Part shown: positions 43,636-53,271 of the stretch, piece after piece | How positions within the stretch are numbered: position 1 is the stretch's first letter | Layout: each line of letters begins with the position of its first letter | Source: Candidatus Pelagisphaera phototrophica | GTDB taxonomy: Bacteria; Verrucomicrobiota; Verrucomicrobiia; Opitutales; Opitutaceae | NCBI RefSeq assembly: GCF_014529625.1 | Contig: NZ_CP076039.1 | Coordinates: forward strand, 2,480,001-2,544,000 | Direction: 5' to 3' | DNA: 64,000 bases | The notes under the pieces: generated by a model | Seen by the model: the letters and a program-made list of their open reading frames with translations, nothing else | Told to the model about the DNA's origin: nothing | Databases searched by the model: none | Made by a program: the position numbers and the translations under genes

Positions 43636-44484
43636 GTGCTCGAGAAACTAACAGTGATTGCCCCAGGGCTGCTCGGTGCTTCTATTGGAATGGCCGCTCG
43701 GCAGCGCTCCCTCGCGAAATGCATATCCGTGTGGGCCAGACGGGCCGAAGTGCGACAAGCGCTAGAATCCAAAGACTGGTGCGATGAGGCGCCCGCCAGT
43801 ATCGAAGACGCCTGTTCCGGAAGTTCGTTAATCCTTCTCTGTGCCCCAGTAGAACGAATCAATGAACTCGCATCAAAAATCTCCCCAATGCTCGATTCCA
43901 ACCCGATTGTTACCGACGTTGGCAGCGTAAAAAGCAAATTGAGCCGTCATTGCCATACGGTTCTAGAATCAAAGGGCCGATTTGTGGGCTCTCACCCCAT
44001 GGCGGGATCGGAAAAAACCGGCATGGAAAATGCCGATGCGAATCTCTTCGAAGGAAACACCTGCTTCATTACACCCTTTGAAGAAACGGACTCAAACGCC
44101 GCCAAATACGTATCCGATTTCTGGATTGCTTTGGGAGCGAACGTATTGCAGGAATCACCTGAACGCCACGACGCCATCGTCGCAAACGTAAGTCACCTTC
44201 CTCACCTGCTCGCCTCCAGTTTGGCAAACTATCTATCCACCGCTCTACCCGCAGCAGCCCAATTTTGTGGAAACGGATTAAAGGACACAACCCGAATCGC
44301 TTCCGGCGACCCGCTAATGTGGCGAGACATTATTGTGCAGAATCGACCAGAGATCATTCGATCATTAGACGCCTTTCAGAACGAAATCCAAAGTCTTCGG
44401 ACTGATATCGCAAACGAAGACGACTTCGCGGTCTTGGGAAAGCTTGCTCAAGGTAAAGCGTTTCGCGATCAGCTCGATTCCTAA
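43636..44484 (+). CDS. tyrA: Prephenate dehydrogenase
   Basis: TyrA of 282 aa, with GTG at 43636 chosen because the Rossmann fold begins immediately (LEKLTVIAPGLLGASIGMA). Further motifs: LILLCAPVERINELASKI, VTDVGSVKSKL, the catalytic-region VGSHPMAGSEKTGMENA, HDAIVANVSHLPHLLASSL and KDTTRIASGDPLMWRDI. No ACT or chorismate mutase domain, so a simple feedback-free form. It oxidises prephenate to 4-hydroxyphenylpyruvate in tyrosine synthesis. Followed by aroA after 18 bp. Confidence 0.93.
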   Translation: MLEKLTVIAPGLLGASIGMAARQRSLAKCISVWARRAEVRQALESKDWCDEAPASIEDACSGSSLILLCAPVERINELASKISPMLDSNPIVTDVGSVKSKLSRHCHTVLESKGRFVGSHPMAGSEKTGMENADANLFEGNTCFITPFEETDSNAAKYVSDFWIALGANVLQESPERHDAIVANVSHLPHLLASSLANYLSTALPAAAQFCGNGLKDTTRIASGDPLMWRDIIVQNRPEIIRSLDAFQNEIQSLRTDIANEDDFAVLGKLAQGKAFRDQLDS

Positions 44485-44502
44485 GGAATCCATAAATTCT
44501 TT

Positions 44503-45837
44503 ATGCAGGATCCCTATCCCATTTCACCCTTTACCGTTCCCGTTTCAGCCAAAGTCGCCATACCGGGCTCAAAAAGTATCACCAATCGAGCGATCCTCTT
44601 AGCAGCTCTTTCGGAAGGTGAAACCCGTCTCGATAATTGTCTTTTTAGCCGAGATACAGAAATCATGATCACTGCGATCCAGGATCTCGGTTTCGAAATT
44701 TCCAAAGATGAATCCCAGAAGCGGATATACATCCGAGGTCTGGGCGGTCTCATACCGAATACCAAGACTAAAATAGACATTGGCAATTCCGGTACATCCG
44801 CCCGCTTCCTAACTGCAATGCTGGCCACCTGTCCGGAAGGCGACTTCGAGCTTGACGGAGACGCTGCCATGAGAAAACGCCCTATCCAAAAGTTGGCGAA
44901 TACGCTCATCTCTCTGGGTTGCCGGATCGACACCTCCGATGGTCTTTTCCCTATTCGAATTCGCCCCCAGGGACTCAAAGGGGGTAAAGCTACAGTCGAT
45001 GCATCCGAAAGCAGCCAATTTGTTTCGGCTCTCCTAATGGCGGCCCCCCTTGCGAAGGAGACACTTAAAATTGAGCTTAGCGATTCTTCCATTCGAAGGG
45101 GCTACATCGATTTGACGCTCAAGATGATGGAGCACTTCGGAATTTCACCAGAAAAGCTGTCCGCATCAACAGACAACTACCATGTCAATCCCGCCCCCTA
45201 TTCCGCGCCGAGAAATGGCTATTTGATTGAAAGTGACGCCTCTGCAGCCAGCTACTTCATCGCCCTTCCGCTCGCGACTGGAGGAGTGGTCGAGATCGAA
45301 GGCGTATACAAGGATTCCCTCCAGGGTGACATCGCATTCGCTCAAATCGCTGAAAAAGCAGGCGTCACTCTTGAATGGAGAACAGATTCCCTCGTCGTGA
45401 GCGCAAACCTTAGCGTTAATCCTATACCCCCTCTTTGCGCCAACTACTACGCGTTCAGCGACACTTTTATGACTGGCGCGGCCATCTCGCCGCTGGCGAA
45501 CAGTCCCACATTAATCGAGGGAATCGGACACACGCGACATCAAGAATGCGATCGAATTGAAGCCATGGCCGCAGGATTGGCCAATGCCGGTCAGTCCGTC
45601 CACGAGACGGAATCATCTATCGAGATAACCCCCTCTCTACTCAAACCAGCTACAATTGAAACTTACGAGGACCACCGAATAGCAATGAGCTTTGCAATAT
45701 TGGGAAGTCACGACGCCCTGGGCAATGGTAAACCTTGGTTGAACATCGTCGACCCGCTCTGCTGCGGCAAAACCTTCCCGAATTTCTTCGATGTTCTTGA
45801 ATCGGCTCGGGAACAGAGTTTAGCCAATCATTCGTAA
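44503..45837 (+). CDS. aroA: 5-enolpyruvylshikimate-3-phosphate synthase
   Basis: EPSP synthase of 444 aa. PGSKSITNRAILLAALSEGE is the N-terminal signature, GNSGTSARFLTAML the second, and LIEGIGHTRHQECDRIEAMA with YEDHRIAMSFAILG the C-terminal ones. The loop after GNSGT reads ARFLTAMLA, so class I or II status cannot be fixed by eye. It makes EPSP in the shikimate pathway. Second gene of the tyrA-aroA-cmk-plsC series. Confidence 0.96.
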   Translation: MQDPYPISPFTVPVSAKVAIPGSKSITNRAILLAALSEGETRLDNCLFSRDTEIMITAIQDLGFEISKDESQKRIYIRGLGGLIPNTKTKIDIGNSGTSARFLTAMLATCPEGDFELDGDAAMRKRPIQKLANTLISLGCRIDTSDGLFPIRIRPQGLKGGKATVDASESSQFVSALLMAAPLAKETLKIELSDSSIRRGYIDLTLKMMEHFGISPEKLSASTDNYHVNPAPYSAPRNGYLIESDASAASYFIALPLATGGVVEIEGVYKDSLQGDIAFAQIAEKAGVTLEWRTDSLVVSANLSVNPIPPLCANYYAFSDTFMTGAAISPLANSPTLIEGIGHTRHQECDRIEAMAAGLANAGQSVHETESSIEITPSLLKPATIETYEDHRIAMSFAILGSHDALGNGKPWLNIVDPLCCGKTFPNFFDVLESAREQSLANHS

Positions 45838-45954
45838 TCAATCACAGATACCTCGGAAAATCCGATTCTAGCTTATGCTCAACTGAAACATCAGACAACA
45901 TTTATCAAAATCCATCCTCGTGATTCGTAAATCGAGACGTACCGTACACGCCTA

Positions 45955-46623
45955 GTGACCAAAAGTAAATTCATCATCGTTGCTGTCGACGGAGGTGCCG
46001 CTGCCGGCAAGTCATCAACTTCAAGAGCCCTTAGTCAACGCTTCGGTCTTATGCATGTGGATACGGGTTCCTTCTACAGGGCGACAACTCTCAAACTCAT
46101 GGAAGTAGCTGTATCCCCTGAAGATGAGGCCGCGGTTAGTGATGCCCTTTCTAAGATTACAATCGGAACTTCCATCTCCGGAAACACGGCTTCCATTACC
46201 GTCGATGGACGAATTCCCAATGCGTCCATCAGAAGTCAGGCCGTCAATGAGAAAGTTTCCCAATTCGCCGCGCTTCCAAAACTTCGGACCTTTCTTTTGG
46301 ACTACCAACGGTCTCAGGTGGAGGTCGCCCGAACAAATGGATTCAGCGGTCTCATCATGGAGGGTAGAGACATTGGATCCGTGATTTTTCCCGATGCGGA
46401 CCTGAGGCTCTACCTTTTCGCAGATCCCGCCAAACGCGCTCAACGCCGTGCTAAAGAAGGAATATCCGATAGCGTAGAAAAACGGGATCAGATGGACTCT
46501 TCCCGCAAAACCGCCCCCCTTCAATGCCCAGATGGGGCTACCCTACTGGACAGCTCTGATATGACCCTTGAAGAGGTGATTGAAAAAGTGTCCAGTTGGA
46601 TCGAGGAGATTATTTCCCCATGA
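45955..46623 (+). CDS. cmk: Cytidylate kinase
   Basis: CMP kinase of 222 aa, GTG start. The P-loop is VDGGAAAGKSSTSRALS (Gly-Lys-Ser), followed by MHVDTGSFYRATTLK, the CMP-binding region IMEGRDIGSVIFPDADLRLY and LFADPAKRAQRR. It phosphorylates CMP and dCMP. The aroA-cmk adjacency is conserved in many bacteria. Its TGA overlaps the ATG of plsC (ATGA), so the two are translationally coupled. Confidence 0.93.
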   Translation: MTKSKFIIVAVDGGAAAGKSSTSRALSQRFGLMHVDTGSFYRATTLKLMEVAVSPEDEAAVSDALSKITIGTSISGNTASITVDGRIPNASIRSQAVNEKVSQFAALPKLRTFLLDYQRSQVEVARTNGFSGLIMEGRDIGSVIFPDADLRLYLFADPAKRAQRRAKEGISDSVEKRDQMDSSRKTAPLQCPDGATLLDSSDMTLEEVIEKVSSWIEEIISP

Positions 46624-47267
46624 ATTTCGACAGGAAGGTTTACTGGGTAAGCTTCTGGTTCATCCGCAGTTTCTACCGAAATCTCCTACTAGGAGAAGTC
46701 CGGGGCTTAGATAATGTCCCCAGAACAGGCTCGATTATTCTAGCATCCAACCATGCTAGCCATCTCGACCCGCCTCTGCTGGGATGCAATATCCTGCGCA
46801 TCATCACATACTTCGCCCGAAAGACCCTCTGGAAAAAAGGGATTGGGGCGGCCTGGATGGATGCTGTGGGAGCGATCCCCATCGATCGCGATGGCGAGTC
46901 GGATATCAAGGCAATGAAGCGAACCTTGGCAGCCCTCAAAAGCGGGGGAGTACTCACCCTCTTCCCTGAAGGTACTCGTAGTCCCGATGGTACGCTTCAA
47001 TCCGCAAAACCGGGAATCGGCCTGATCGCTGCCAAATCGCAATCCGCGATCGTCCCTTGCCGCATCTTCAATGCCCACAAAGCTCTGTCAAAAGAATCGA
47101 AACTCCCCAACATGAATCTCTCCATCCACATCGTATACGGAAAAGCACTACTTCCATTAGAATACGATCCGGGAAAGTCCGTTGGCAAGGAACGATACCA
47201 GAAAATCGCGGACAACATCATGTCCGCGATCGGAAAAATTAAACGCCCTAGATCAAAGGTACTCTAG
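46620..47267 (+). CDS. plsC: 1-acyl-sn-glycerol-3-phosphate acyltransferase
   Basis: PlsC of 215 aa, started at the ATG overlapping the cmk stop; GAGGAG lies just upstream as ribosome-binding site. ASNHASHLDPPLLG gives the NHxxxxD motif, ARKTLWKKG the second motif, and LFPEGTRSPDGTLQ the FPEGTRS motif; IVPCRIFNAH is motif IV. It acylates lysophosphatidic acid at the inner membrane. Last gene of the series; the rpsA often found after it in other bacteria is absent. Confidence 0.93.
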   Translation: MNFDRKVYWVSFWFIRSFYRNLLLGEVRGLDNVPRTGSIILASNHASHLDPPLLGCNILRIITYFARKTLWKKGIGAAWMDAVGAIPIDRDGESDIKAMKRTLAALKSGGVLTLFPEGTRSPDGTLQSAKPGIGLIAAKSQSAIVPCRIFNAHKALSKESKLPNMNLSIHIVYGKALLPLEYDPGKSVGKERYQKIADNIMSAIGKIKRPRSKVL

Positions 47268-47623
47268 CCTAGGAACATAGCTTGCCTTCGGTCTCCAAGC
47301 AAACATCTTCACTGGCACAATCTCATCCGGTCTTTCACCATGTTCACAAAACCGGAACGCCGGTATCTTAATGCAGCAGCTCAAGAGAACTTTAATTCCA
47401 AATGATCCGATGAGGGGACTAACTAATTCGCACTACGCCGCAGTTCCAACGATAAATCATCTTAAGCGGTGTCGCACGAGCAACCTACAAGCCTACGCTT
47501 AGGTCACTCTTCACGATTTCGGGGGTTGATCATTTTCGTTCATCGCCAATATTGTCTCTACGTTTGCTAACCTACCTGTGGAACTCCTCAATGAGTGCAA
47601 TTCACTTTAACCCAAAACAAATT
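47268..47623. other. Intergenic stretch, no gene recognised
   Basis: 356 bp between plsC and the arylsulfotransferase gene. A minus-strand frame without a good start reads FRFCEHGERPDEIVPVK and FAWRPKASYVPRLEYL, protein-like but unrecognised; it may be a remnant of a lost gene. No terminator with a T-tract was seen after plsC. Confidence 0.3.
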
Positions 47624-49003
47624 ATGATCCACTCCCCTATTTCACTCAACACTCTCCTCAAACGAGGGTCTCGCCCACTACTTGGGCTAATTATTGCAGT
47701 CCTCATTTTGAGCGTCGTCTCAGCGCAGGAGATTCCTCGAGGAATTGTAACGAATGAAGCGGAAGCGTTCCAAGGCTACACGCTCTACGCTCCTCTCCGA
47801 GGAAACGAGACACTTCTCTTGAACATGGAAGGTAGGGTCGTTCACAAGTGGACGAGTGCACACCACCCTTCCAACTGCGCCTACCTCCTGCCCAACGGCG
47901 ATCTCCTCAGGTCAAGCAAAGTAATGGGAAACGAGGTCTTCGGAAGCCGAGGCCCTAGCGGTGGTCGAGTCGAATTGTTCGACTGGGAAGGAAACCAACT
48001 CTGGGACTTCGTGTTCTCGAATGGCGACCATCACCAGCATCACGACATAGAACCTCTTCCAAACGGCAACGTCCTAATTCTCGCATGGGAGCGGCGGACG
48101 AAAGAAGAAGCGATCGCTGCCGGACGGAATCCTCAAGCGGTATCTGAAAATGGGATATTTCCCGACATCGTGGTTGAGGTGAAGCGGAACGGTCCGACGA
48201 CCGGCGAAGTTGTCTGGGAGTGGAGAGCCTGGGACCATCTTGTCCAGGACTACGACGAAACCAAAGCTAACTACGGAGACGTTGGAGTGCACCCTCACCG
48301 TATCGACGTAAATCTCAATCCCCGACCCCGCACAGACTGGATGCATACTAACGCGATCGACTACAGCCCCGAGCTGGATCAGATCGTACTCAGTCCACGC
48401 AGCTTCAATGAGATTATTGTCATCGATCACAGCACGAATACCGAAGAAGCCGCCAGCTCGACGGGCGGACGGGCTGGTAAAGGCGGGGACATACTCTACC
48501 GCTGGGGAAACCCGGCCAACTACCAAGCCGGAACGCCCGCAGACCGCACGCTGTTCCAGCAGCACGACCCGCGATGGGTGCAAGCGGGGCAACCCGGAGC
48601 AGGCAATCTCACCATTTACAACAATGGCTCGGATCGTCCCGAGGGGAAATACTCAACGATCGAGGAAATCGTCCTGCCTATTAACTCAGGTGGCTCCTAT
48701 CGAATCGAATCAGGCAAGGCCTTCGAACCCGTGCACCCTGTTTGGTCATACCGCGCGTCAAAACCGACCGACTTTTACTCCTCCTTCATTTCAGGAGCGG
48801 AACGACTCCCTAATGGCAACACCCTCATCTGCTCGGGAGCCGAAGGCCTGTTTTTCGAAGTCACTCCAGACAAGAGGATTGTTTGGGAATACCACAATCC
48901 CGTCACCCTGCCTCCCGCAGGGCCAGAAGGTCCTCACAGCGTTTTTAGAGTTACTCGATACGCCTCAGACTATCCCGCATTCAAAGGGAAAAACTTGAAC
49001 TAG
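47624..49003 (+). CDS. Exported arylsulfotransferase-like beta-propeller protein
   Basis: Protein of 459 aa from the ATG at 47624, which opens a signal peptide (LLGLIIAVLILSVVSAQE). The body is an ASST-like propeller: GYTLYAPLRGNETLLLNMEG, HHPSNCAYLLPNGDLLRSSK, GDHHQHHDIEPLPNGNVLIL, WMHTNAIDYSPELDQIVLS, and ERLPNGNTLICSGAEGLFFE. Bacterial ASSTs move sulfate between phenols in the periplasm through a catalytic His; HHQHHD is a candidate region. It ends six bp before the esterase/SMP-30 gene, so the two are co-transcribed and probably act on the same extracellular compound. Confidence 0.85.
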   Translation: MIHSPISLNTLLKRGSRPLLGLIIAVLILSVVSAQEIPRGIVTNEAEAFQGYTLYAPLRGNETLLLNMEGRVVHKWTSAHHPSNCAYLLPNGDLLRSSKVMGNEVFGSRGPSGGRVELFDWEGNQLWDFVFSNGDHHQHHDIEPLPNGNVLILAWERRTKEEAIAAGRNPQAVSENGIFPDIVVEVKRNGPTTGEVVWEWRAWDHLVQDYDETKANYGDVGVHPHRIDVNLNPRPRTDWMHTNAIDYSPELDQIVLSPRSFNEIIVIDHSTNTEEAASSTGGRAGKGGDILYRWGNPANYQAGTPADRTLFQQHDPRWVQAGQPGAGNLTIYNNGSDRPEGKYSTIEEIVLPINSGGSYRIESGKAFEPVHPVWSYRASKPTDFYSSFISGAERLPNGNTLICSGAEGLFFEVTPDKRIVWEYHNPVTLPPAGPEGPHSVFRVTRYASDYPAFKGKNLN

Positions 49004-49009
49004 TCACCC

Positions 49010-50782
49010 ATGAAGCGGCACCAACACATCGCGTTCTTCCTTACATCCCTAATCCTTCTCTCTAGCGCCCTGCTAGCGGCCAATGACGAATGGTCGATAC
49101 ATCAAGATTCTGTCGAAAACCCAGATGTACCCAAGGGCGAGATCCTCACTTTCACGTTTGACGACTCAAAAGTGTTCCCCGGAACGTCCCGGAAAATCTG
49201 GGTCTACGTACCGGCTCAGTACGAAGGGACCCAACCCGCCTGTCTTTACGTCTGCCAAGACGGCATCAAATACGAAGCAACTACTGTATTCGACAATTTG
49301 ATTCATCAAGGCGATATGCCGATAACGATTGGTGTTTTTGTCGCCCACGGGCGCCTCTTAGTCGAAGATCCCGAAACTCAGGTGGACCGATTGAATCGGA
49401 GTTACGAATACGACAGCGTTATCGACAGCTACGCTCAGTTCCTGCACGAGGACCTCCTTCCCACCATCGAAGGCATGAAGACGAGCGATGGACGCCGAAT
49501 CCACCTGTCCCCGCGAGCGACCGACCGAATGATCGCCGGAAACAGCAGCGGAGGCATCGCCGCTTTTACAGCAGCGTTTCTCCATCCGGAATGGTTTTCC
49601 CGAGTATTCACCGGCGTAGGGACCTATGTCGCGATGCGCGGGGGTGAGCAACTGGCCGGTTTGATTCGAAAAGTAGAGCCCCTCCCCCTTCGCGTGTTCT
49701 TGCAGGGCGGGAGCAATGATAACAATAAAGACGTCGGCGACTGGTGGATGGGTAATCAATCCATGCAGCGCTCGCTAGAGTTCGCGGGATACGAGGTGAA
49801 GCACGCCTGGGGCGAAGGAGGCCACAATGCCAAGCACGCCACATCCCTTTTCCCCGACGCCATGCGCTGGCTCTGGAAAGACTGGCCTGCCTTGCCTCAA
49901 AACCATGGGCACTCAGGAGAATGGTACAACCGGTCTATTATCCCCGATCAGCCTTGGGAGCTCATAGGCGAAGGCTACGGATTCACCGAGGGTCCCGTGG
50001 TCACCCCCAACGGCGAGGTCTACTTTAACGACCTGAGGCACAGCAAGACCTACCATATCGACCTCGACGATCGAGTATCCGAATGGATGAGCGATACCCA
50101 ACGAGCAAACGGCATGGCCTACGGGCCGGATGGCCGGCGCTATACTCTGGCCGCCAACGTAGAGGAACTTTGGGCGTTTAATGAGAAAGGTCATAAAGAT
50201 GTCGTGGCTAAAGGGATACGGGGCAACGACATTGCCATAGCTTTCAATGGAAACATGTACATAACCGAACCCGTTAGCAACGCCAGCAAGCGCTCCGATC
50301 GAAGCCGCGTTTGGCTGGTTCGTCCTAATGGTGAAAAGCAGGAACTCGACTACGGTTTGAAATTCGCTAACGGAATCGCCCTCTCACCTGACCAGACCCA
50401 ACTCTATGTATCCGACTATGATTCCCATTGGATCTATAGCTATATGGTCCAGCCCGACGGCACTCTTGCCTACAAGCAACGCCTCATCTGGTTGTACAAA
50501 AAGGACTCTGAGGACTCCTCCCGAGCGGACGGCGTGCGTGTGGACCGATTCGGAAACATTTGGGTCGCAACCGCGTTGGGTATCCAGATTTGCGATTCAG
50601 CAGGCCGCCCTCGCATCATCCTGCGCACACCTAATGGGCGGGTGGCCAACTTCTGCTTTGGAGGACCCAACTTAGATACGATCTACGCCACCTGCGGCGA
50701 CAAGGTCTTCAAACGCAAAGTGAAATCTATCGGGGCTCAAGCTTGGCAAGCCCCTATCAAGCCCAAACAGCCGAAGACCTGA
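49010..50782 (+). CDS. Exported esterase fused to SMP-30/gluconolactonase
   Basis: Protein of 590 aa with a signal peptide (FFLTSLILLSSALLAAN). Residues 40-300 form an enterochelin-esterase-like alpha/beta hydrolase with the nucleophile elbow GNSSG (S179), RVFLQGGSNDNNKDVGDW and a His in WGEGGHNAKH. Residues 315-585 form an SMP-30 propeller: FTEGPVVTPNGEVYFND, NGMAYGPDGRRYTLA, FANGIALSPDQTQLYVSDY and VDRFGNIWVATALGIQI. Such fusions are common in Verrucomicrobia and Planctomycetes, probably hydrolysing sugar esters or lactones outside the cytoplasm. A dead paralogue of the esterase part lies at 17183. Confidence 0.88.
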   Translation: MKRHQHIAFFLTSLILLSSALLAANDEWSIHQDSVENPDVPKGEILTFTFDDSKVFPGTSRKIWVYVPAQYEGTQPACLYVCQDGIKYEATTVFDNLIHQGDMPITIGVFVAHGRLLVEDPETQVDRLNRSYEYDSVIDSYAQFLHEDLLPTIEGMKTSDGRRIHLSPRATDRMIAGNSSGGIAAFTAAFLHPEWFSRVFTGVGTYVAMRGGEQLAGLIRKVEPLPLRVFLQGGSNDNNKDVGDWWMGNQSMQRSLEFAGYEVKHAWGEGGHNAKHATSLFPDAMRWLWKDWPALPQNHGHSGEWYNRSIIPDQPWELIGEGYGFTEGPVVTPNGEVYFNDLRHSKTYHIDLDDRVSEWMSDTQRANGMAYGPDGRRYTLAANVEELWAFNEKGHKDVVAKGIRGNDIAIAFNGNMYITEPVSNASKRSDRSRVWLVRPNGEKQELDYGLKFANGIALSPDQTQLYVSDYDSHWIYSYMVQPDGTLAYKQRLIWLYKKDSEDSSRADGVRVDRFGNIWVATALGIQICDSAGRPRIILRTPNGRVANFCFGGPNLDTIYATCGDKVFKRKVKSIGAQAWQAPIKPKQPKT

Positions 50783-51299
50783 ATCGCTTTCCATATCTAA
50801 TTTAGAGTTTCTCCATTAGGTCACAACGACACGCGGGGCTCCTGTTGCTGGCAAAAGAGACATGAAGCTGTCTCTCTCAACCTTATCGAGTAGGCACACA
50901 AACGACCTTTGTCGTTAGGCAAACGAATTAGGAATTTCAAATATGGATTGCTGTCTAATTTTCACTGAGAATCCCTAGCCTCAAGTGCTCACTTATTAAA
51001 ATAACCACTATATTAATTCCTTTTACCTTCATCAAACCTAAAATACCTCCTAAACTATCCAATTCTGATGGGATATCAGTTAAAACCTTGTTAGGCCCGC
51101 AAAAAATCGGGGGTAAAAACTATGAATACGCAGAGAAATTCAATTTTGTTTATCCTAATATTTTCAGCTTGAGTAAGTTGGGGCATAACTCCCCTCTAGG
51201 CAATTATTTCTCGCACCTTGGTGCCATTTCATCCAATCTAAGGCAACTTAAACGAATTTTCTTTAAATCGACCTGTCTAACCGTACGTTTTTTAACTTT
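50783..51299. other. AT-rich upstream region of the copper operon
   Basis: 517 bp without a recognised gene, visibly more AT-rich than its surroundings. It includes a perfect 12-bp palindrome GCACCTTGGTGC at 51213-51224 about 75 bp before the first copper gene, which could be an operator; no copper-regulator gene (CueR, CusR, CsoR) is adjacent. Confidence 0.4.
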
Positions 51300-51713
51300 G
51301 TGAGCCTACCGAAACCCATAACGCTTCTCCTCGTAGCTGCCATCGCCAACCCGATGTGCTGCTGCCTGAGCTTTGCGGAGATGGATCTTGAGGCTTCGTC
51401 GGAGGCAAGTGCGGACTCTCACGCCTGTTGTCAGCAAGCGGACATATCAACTCAATCAGAGCAATCGTCTCCTCCCGGGGATCACGATTGTTTTCACGAA
51501 GAGATTGAAGGTTCACAATACAGCGACAATACAGGCTTCTCTACCACATTCTCAACTGGGCCCTCCCAACAGGTAGTGGACTATGTAGTTGCTACAAGCC
51601 TTTACACCGTACCGCATTTAATCGCTATCTCTGACTCGGCTAACAGGCACTGCCCCTGCTGTAGGGGAACTGAGATTTCGTATTCACAGAAGTACTGCGT
51701 CTTCATACTTTGA
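51300..51713 (+). CDS. Cys/His-rich exported protein heading the copper operon
   Basis: Protein of 137 aa, GTG start, with a signal peptide-like N-terminus (PKPITLLLVAAIANPMCCC). It is rich in Cys and His: MCCCLSF, SHACCQQ, HDCFHEE, and HCPCCRG near the C-terminus. The pattern of small exported Cys/His-rich proteins at the head of cus-type operons suggests a periplasmic copper-binding or metallochaperone role. I know no named family for it. It precedes the TolC-type gene by about 150 bp and probably shares its transcript. Confidence 0.65.
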   Translation: MSLPKPITLLLVAAIANPMCCCLSFAEMDLEASSEASADSHACCQQADISTQSEQSSPPGDHDCFHEEIEGSQYSDNTGFSTTFSTGPSQQVVDYVVATSLYTVPHLIAISDSANRHCPCCRGTEISYSQKYCVFIL

Positions 51714-51864
51714 TACGTACAATCGCTGCTTGAGCAACGTCGCTCGAGTTAGCTCATTCCGATTGGATCAGCCGGTCCACCGTGGGCCGACCAGGCCTGC
51801 TCAGGCCGCGCAAGCCATCCAATCCCAACAGAGTCTTCACAGACTCCCATTGCACGTACACAAT

Positions 51865-53178
51865 ATGAAACTCACAGTCTATTTTCAGAAAAAAGTTTAT
51901 CGGTTTTGCCTCAGCTTGGCGACCCTTTCTACTATTCCGCCGATCTATTCGCAAGTTCCCGAATCGAGCGTGCCTGAAGCCTTGCTGCAAAAAGACATCG
52001 CGGGTCGCTACATCCTAGAGGCCCTCCAAAATAATCCTGGGATACTCTCGCAGGAAAAGCGTTACCAAGCGGCTCGTGCCTCAATCACCACCGCTCGGGC
52101 TTTGCCCAATCCGCGCGTTCAGATTACGCATTTCGTTGAGTCCATCCAGACGAGGACCGGACCGCAAAGGCAGGGAATTCAACTGCAACAGCCCTTTCCC
52201 GCTATGGGAACCCTAGGCCGAAGAACCGATATCGCTCGCACCCACGCTGAAGCACTTTGGCACGCTTACGCGATTCAACAGTTCAAGCTAATGGAGAAAG
52301 TCGTCGAAGCCGTGTTCGACCTGGCGTACATCGAGAAGTCAATCGAGATCACCCTTAAAAACATAGACCTTCTGCAGCGTCTCGAGTCCATTGCCGAGGA
52401 TCGCGTCAAATCGGGTGCCAGCTTAACCGATCTCTTGCGGATCCAAGTCGAAATCGAACGCCACTTCGATAGGGTATCCAAACAAGAAACGCAGCGGGAC
52501 TCTACTGGCTATACGCTGGAAAGTCTTTTGGGAAAGGACCCCACCGGCAGGCCGTTCACCCTAGACTGGGAAGCGCCGCAACCCATTGAGATTGAAACGA
52601 AACAGTGGATCTCCTTCCTACGCGAGCATTCCCCCGAGGTCGCCATGTTACGTTCAATTGAATCCAGCCAGGAAGCACGCGAACGATTGGCCAAGCTCGC
52701 GAACCGCCCCGAATGGTCTGTAGGATTAAACTACCTACGCACCGGCGATGCTTTGAATTCAGCAACTTCCGGAAGCGGCGACGACCCTTGGGCGATTATG
52801 GTCGGCGTATCACTCCCGATCTGGGGCAAGGCCAATAATGCCATCAGTATAGCGGCCGCTCTTGAAAAAGACGCCGTGTCTGCCCAAATCCTAAATCAGG
52901 AGAGAGTGCTTATTGGAAATGGAATGTCATGGATTGCCAAACTGGAAGACTCACAAAAACGCATCCAGAGATTCCAAACGAAGCTCATTCCACTTGTCCG
53001 ACAAGTCCAGGAAATCACCGAATCCAGCTACCAGTCGGGGAACGCCAGCGCGCTCGACATTATCGATAGCGACCGAGCCCTTCTCCAACAGGAAACTGAA
53101 TATTGGCGAGCCGCGGCGGACGCCTGGATCGCCCGCTGGAAACTCGCCACCCTCTCAGGAGGGCTCTGGTTGAACTAA
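51865..53178 (+). CDS. TolC-family outer-membrane efflux protein (CusC/CzcC-like)
   Basis: Outer-membrane channel of 437 aa, started at the ATG at 51865 that gives a signal peptide (YRFCLSLATLSTIPPIYSQ). Two OEP repeats are visible as long helices: ILEALQNNPGILSQEKRYQA onward and RERLAKLANRPEWSVGLNYL onward, with the typical VGVSLPIWGKANNAISIAAA of metal-efflux TolC proteins and the SSYQSGNASALDIIDSDRAL tail. It forms the outer-membrane duct for CusBA. Between it and cusB lies a 140-bp gap with a 9-nt periodic repeat. Confidence 0.88.
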   Translation: MKLTVYFQKKVYRFCLSLATLSTIPPIYSQVPESSVPEALLQKDIAGRYILEALQNNPGILSQEKRYQAARASITTARALPNPRVQITHFVESIQTRTGPQRQGIQLQQPFPAMGTLGRRTDIARTHAEALWHAYAIQQFKLMEKVVEAVFDLAYIEKSIEITLKNIDLLQRLESIAEDRVKSGASLTDLLRIQVEIERHFDRVSKQETQRDSTGYTLESLLGKDPTGRPFTLDWEAPQPIEIETKQWISFLREHSPEVAMLRSIESSQEARERLAKLANRPEWSVGLNYLRTGDALNSATSGSGDDPWAIMVGVSLPIWGKANNAISIAAALEKDAVSAQILNQERVLIGNGMSWIAKLEDSQKRIQRFQTKLIPLVRQVQEITESSYQSGNASALDIIDSDRALLQQETEYWRAAADAWIARWKLATLSGGLWLN

Positions 53179-53271
53179 ACTAATTAGCCCAGGAACTGAT
53201 ACCAGCCACAGAAAGCGTAAAATCCAGAAGAATGCTTAAAAACTTACACATACCCATTCAGATCCTATCAT

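Noticed and set aside
44514-45092. 192-codon minus-strand frame
   Set aside because: Antisense shadow of aroA; no start context and no family resemblance.
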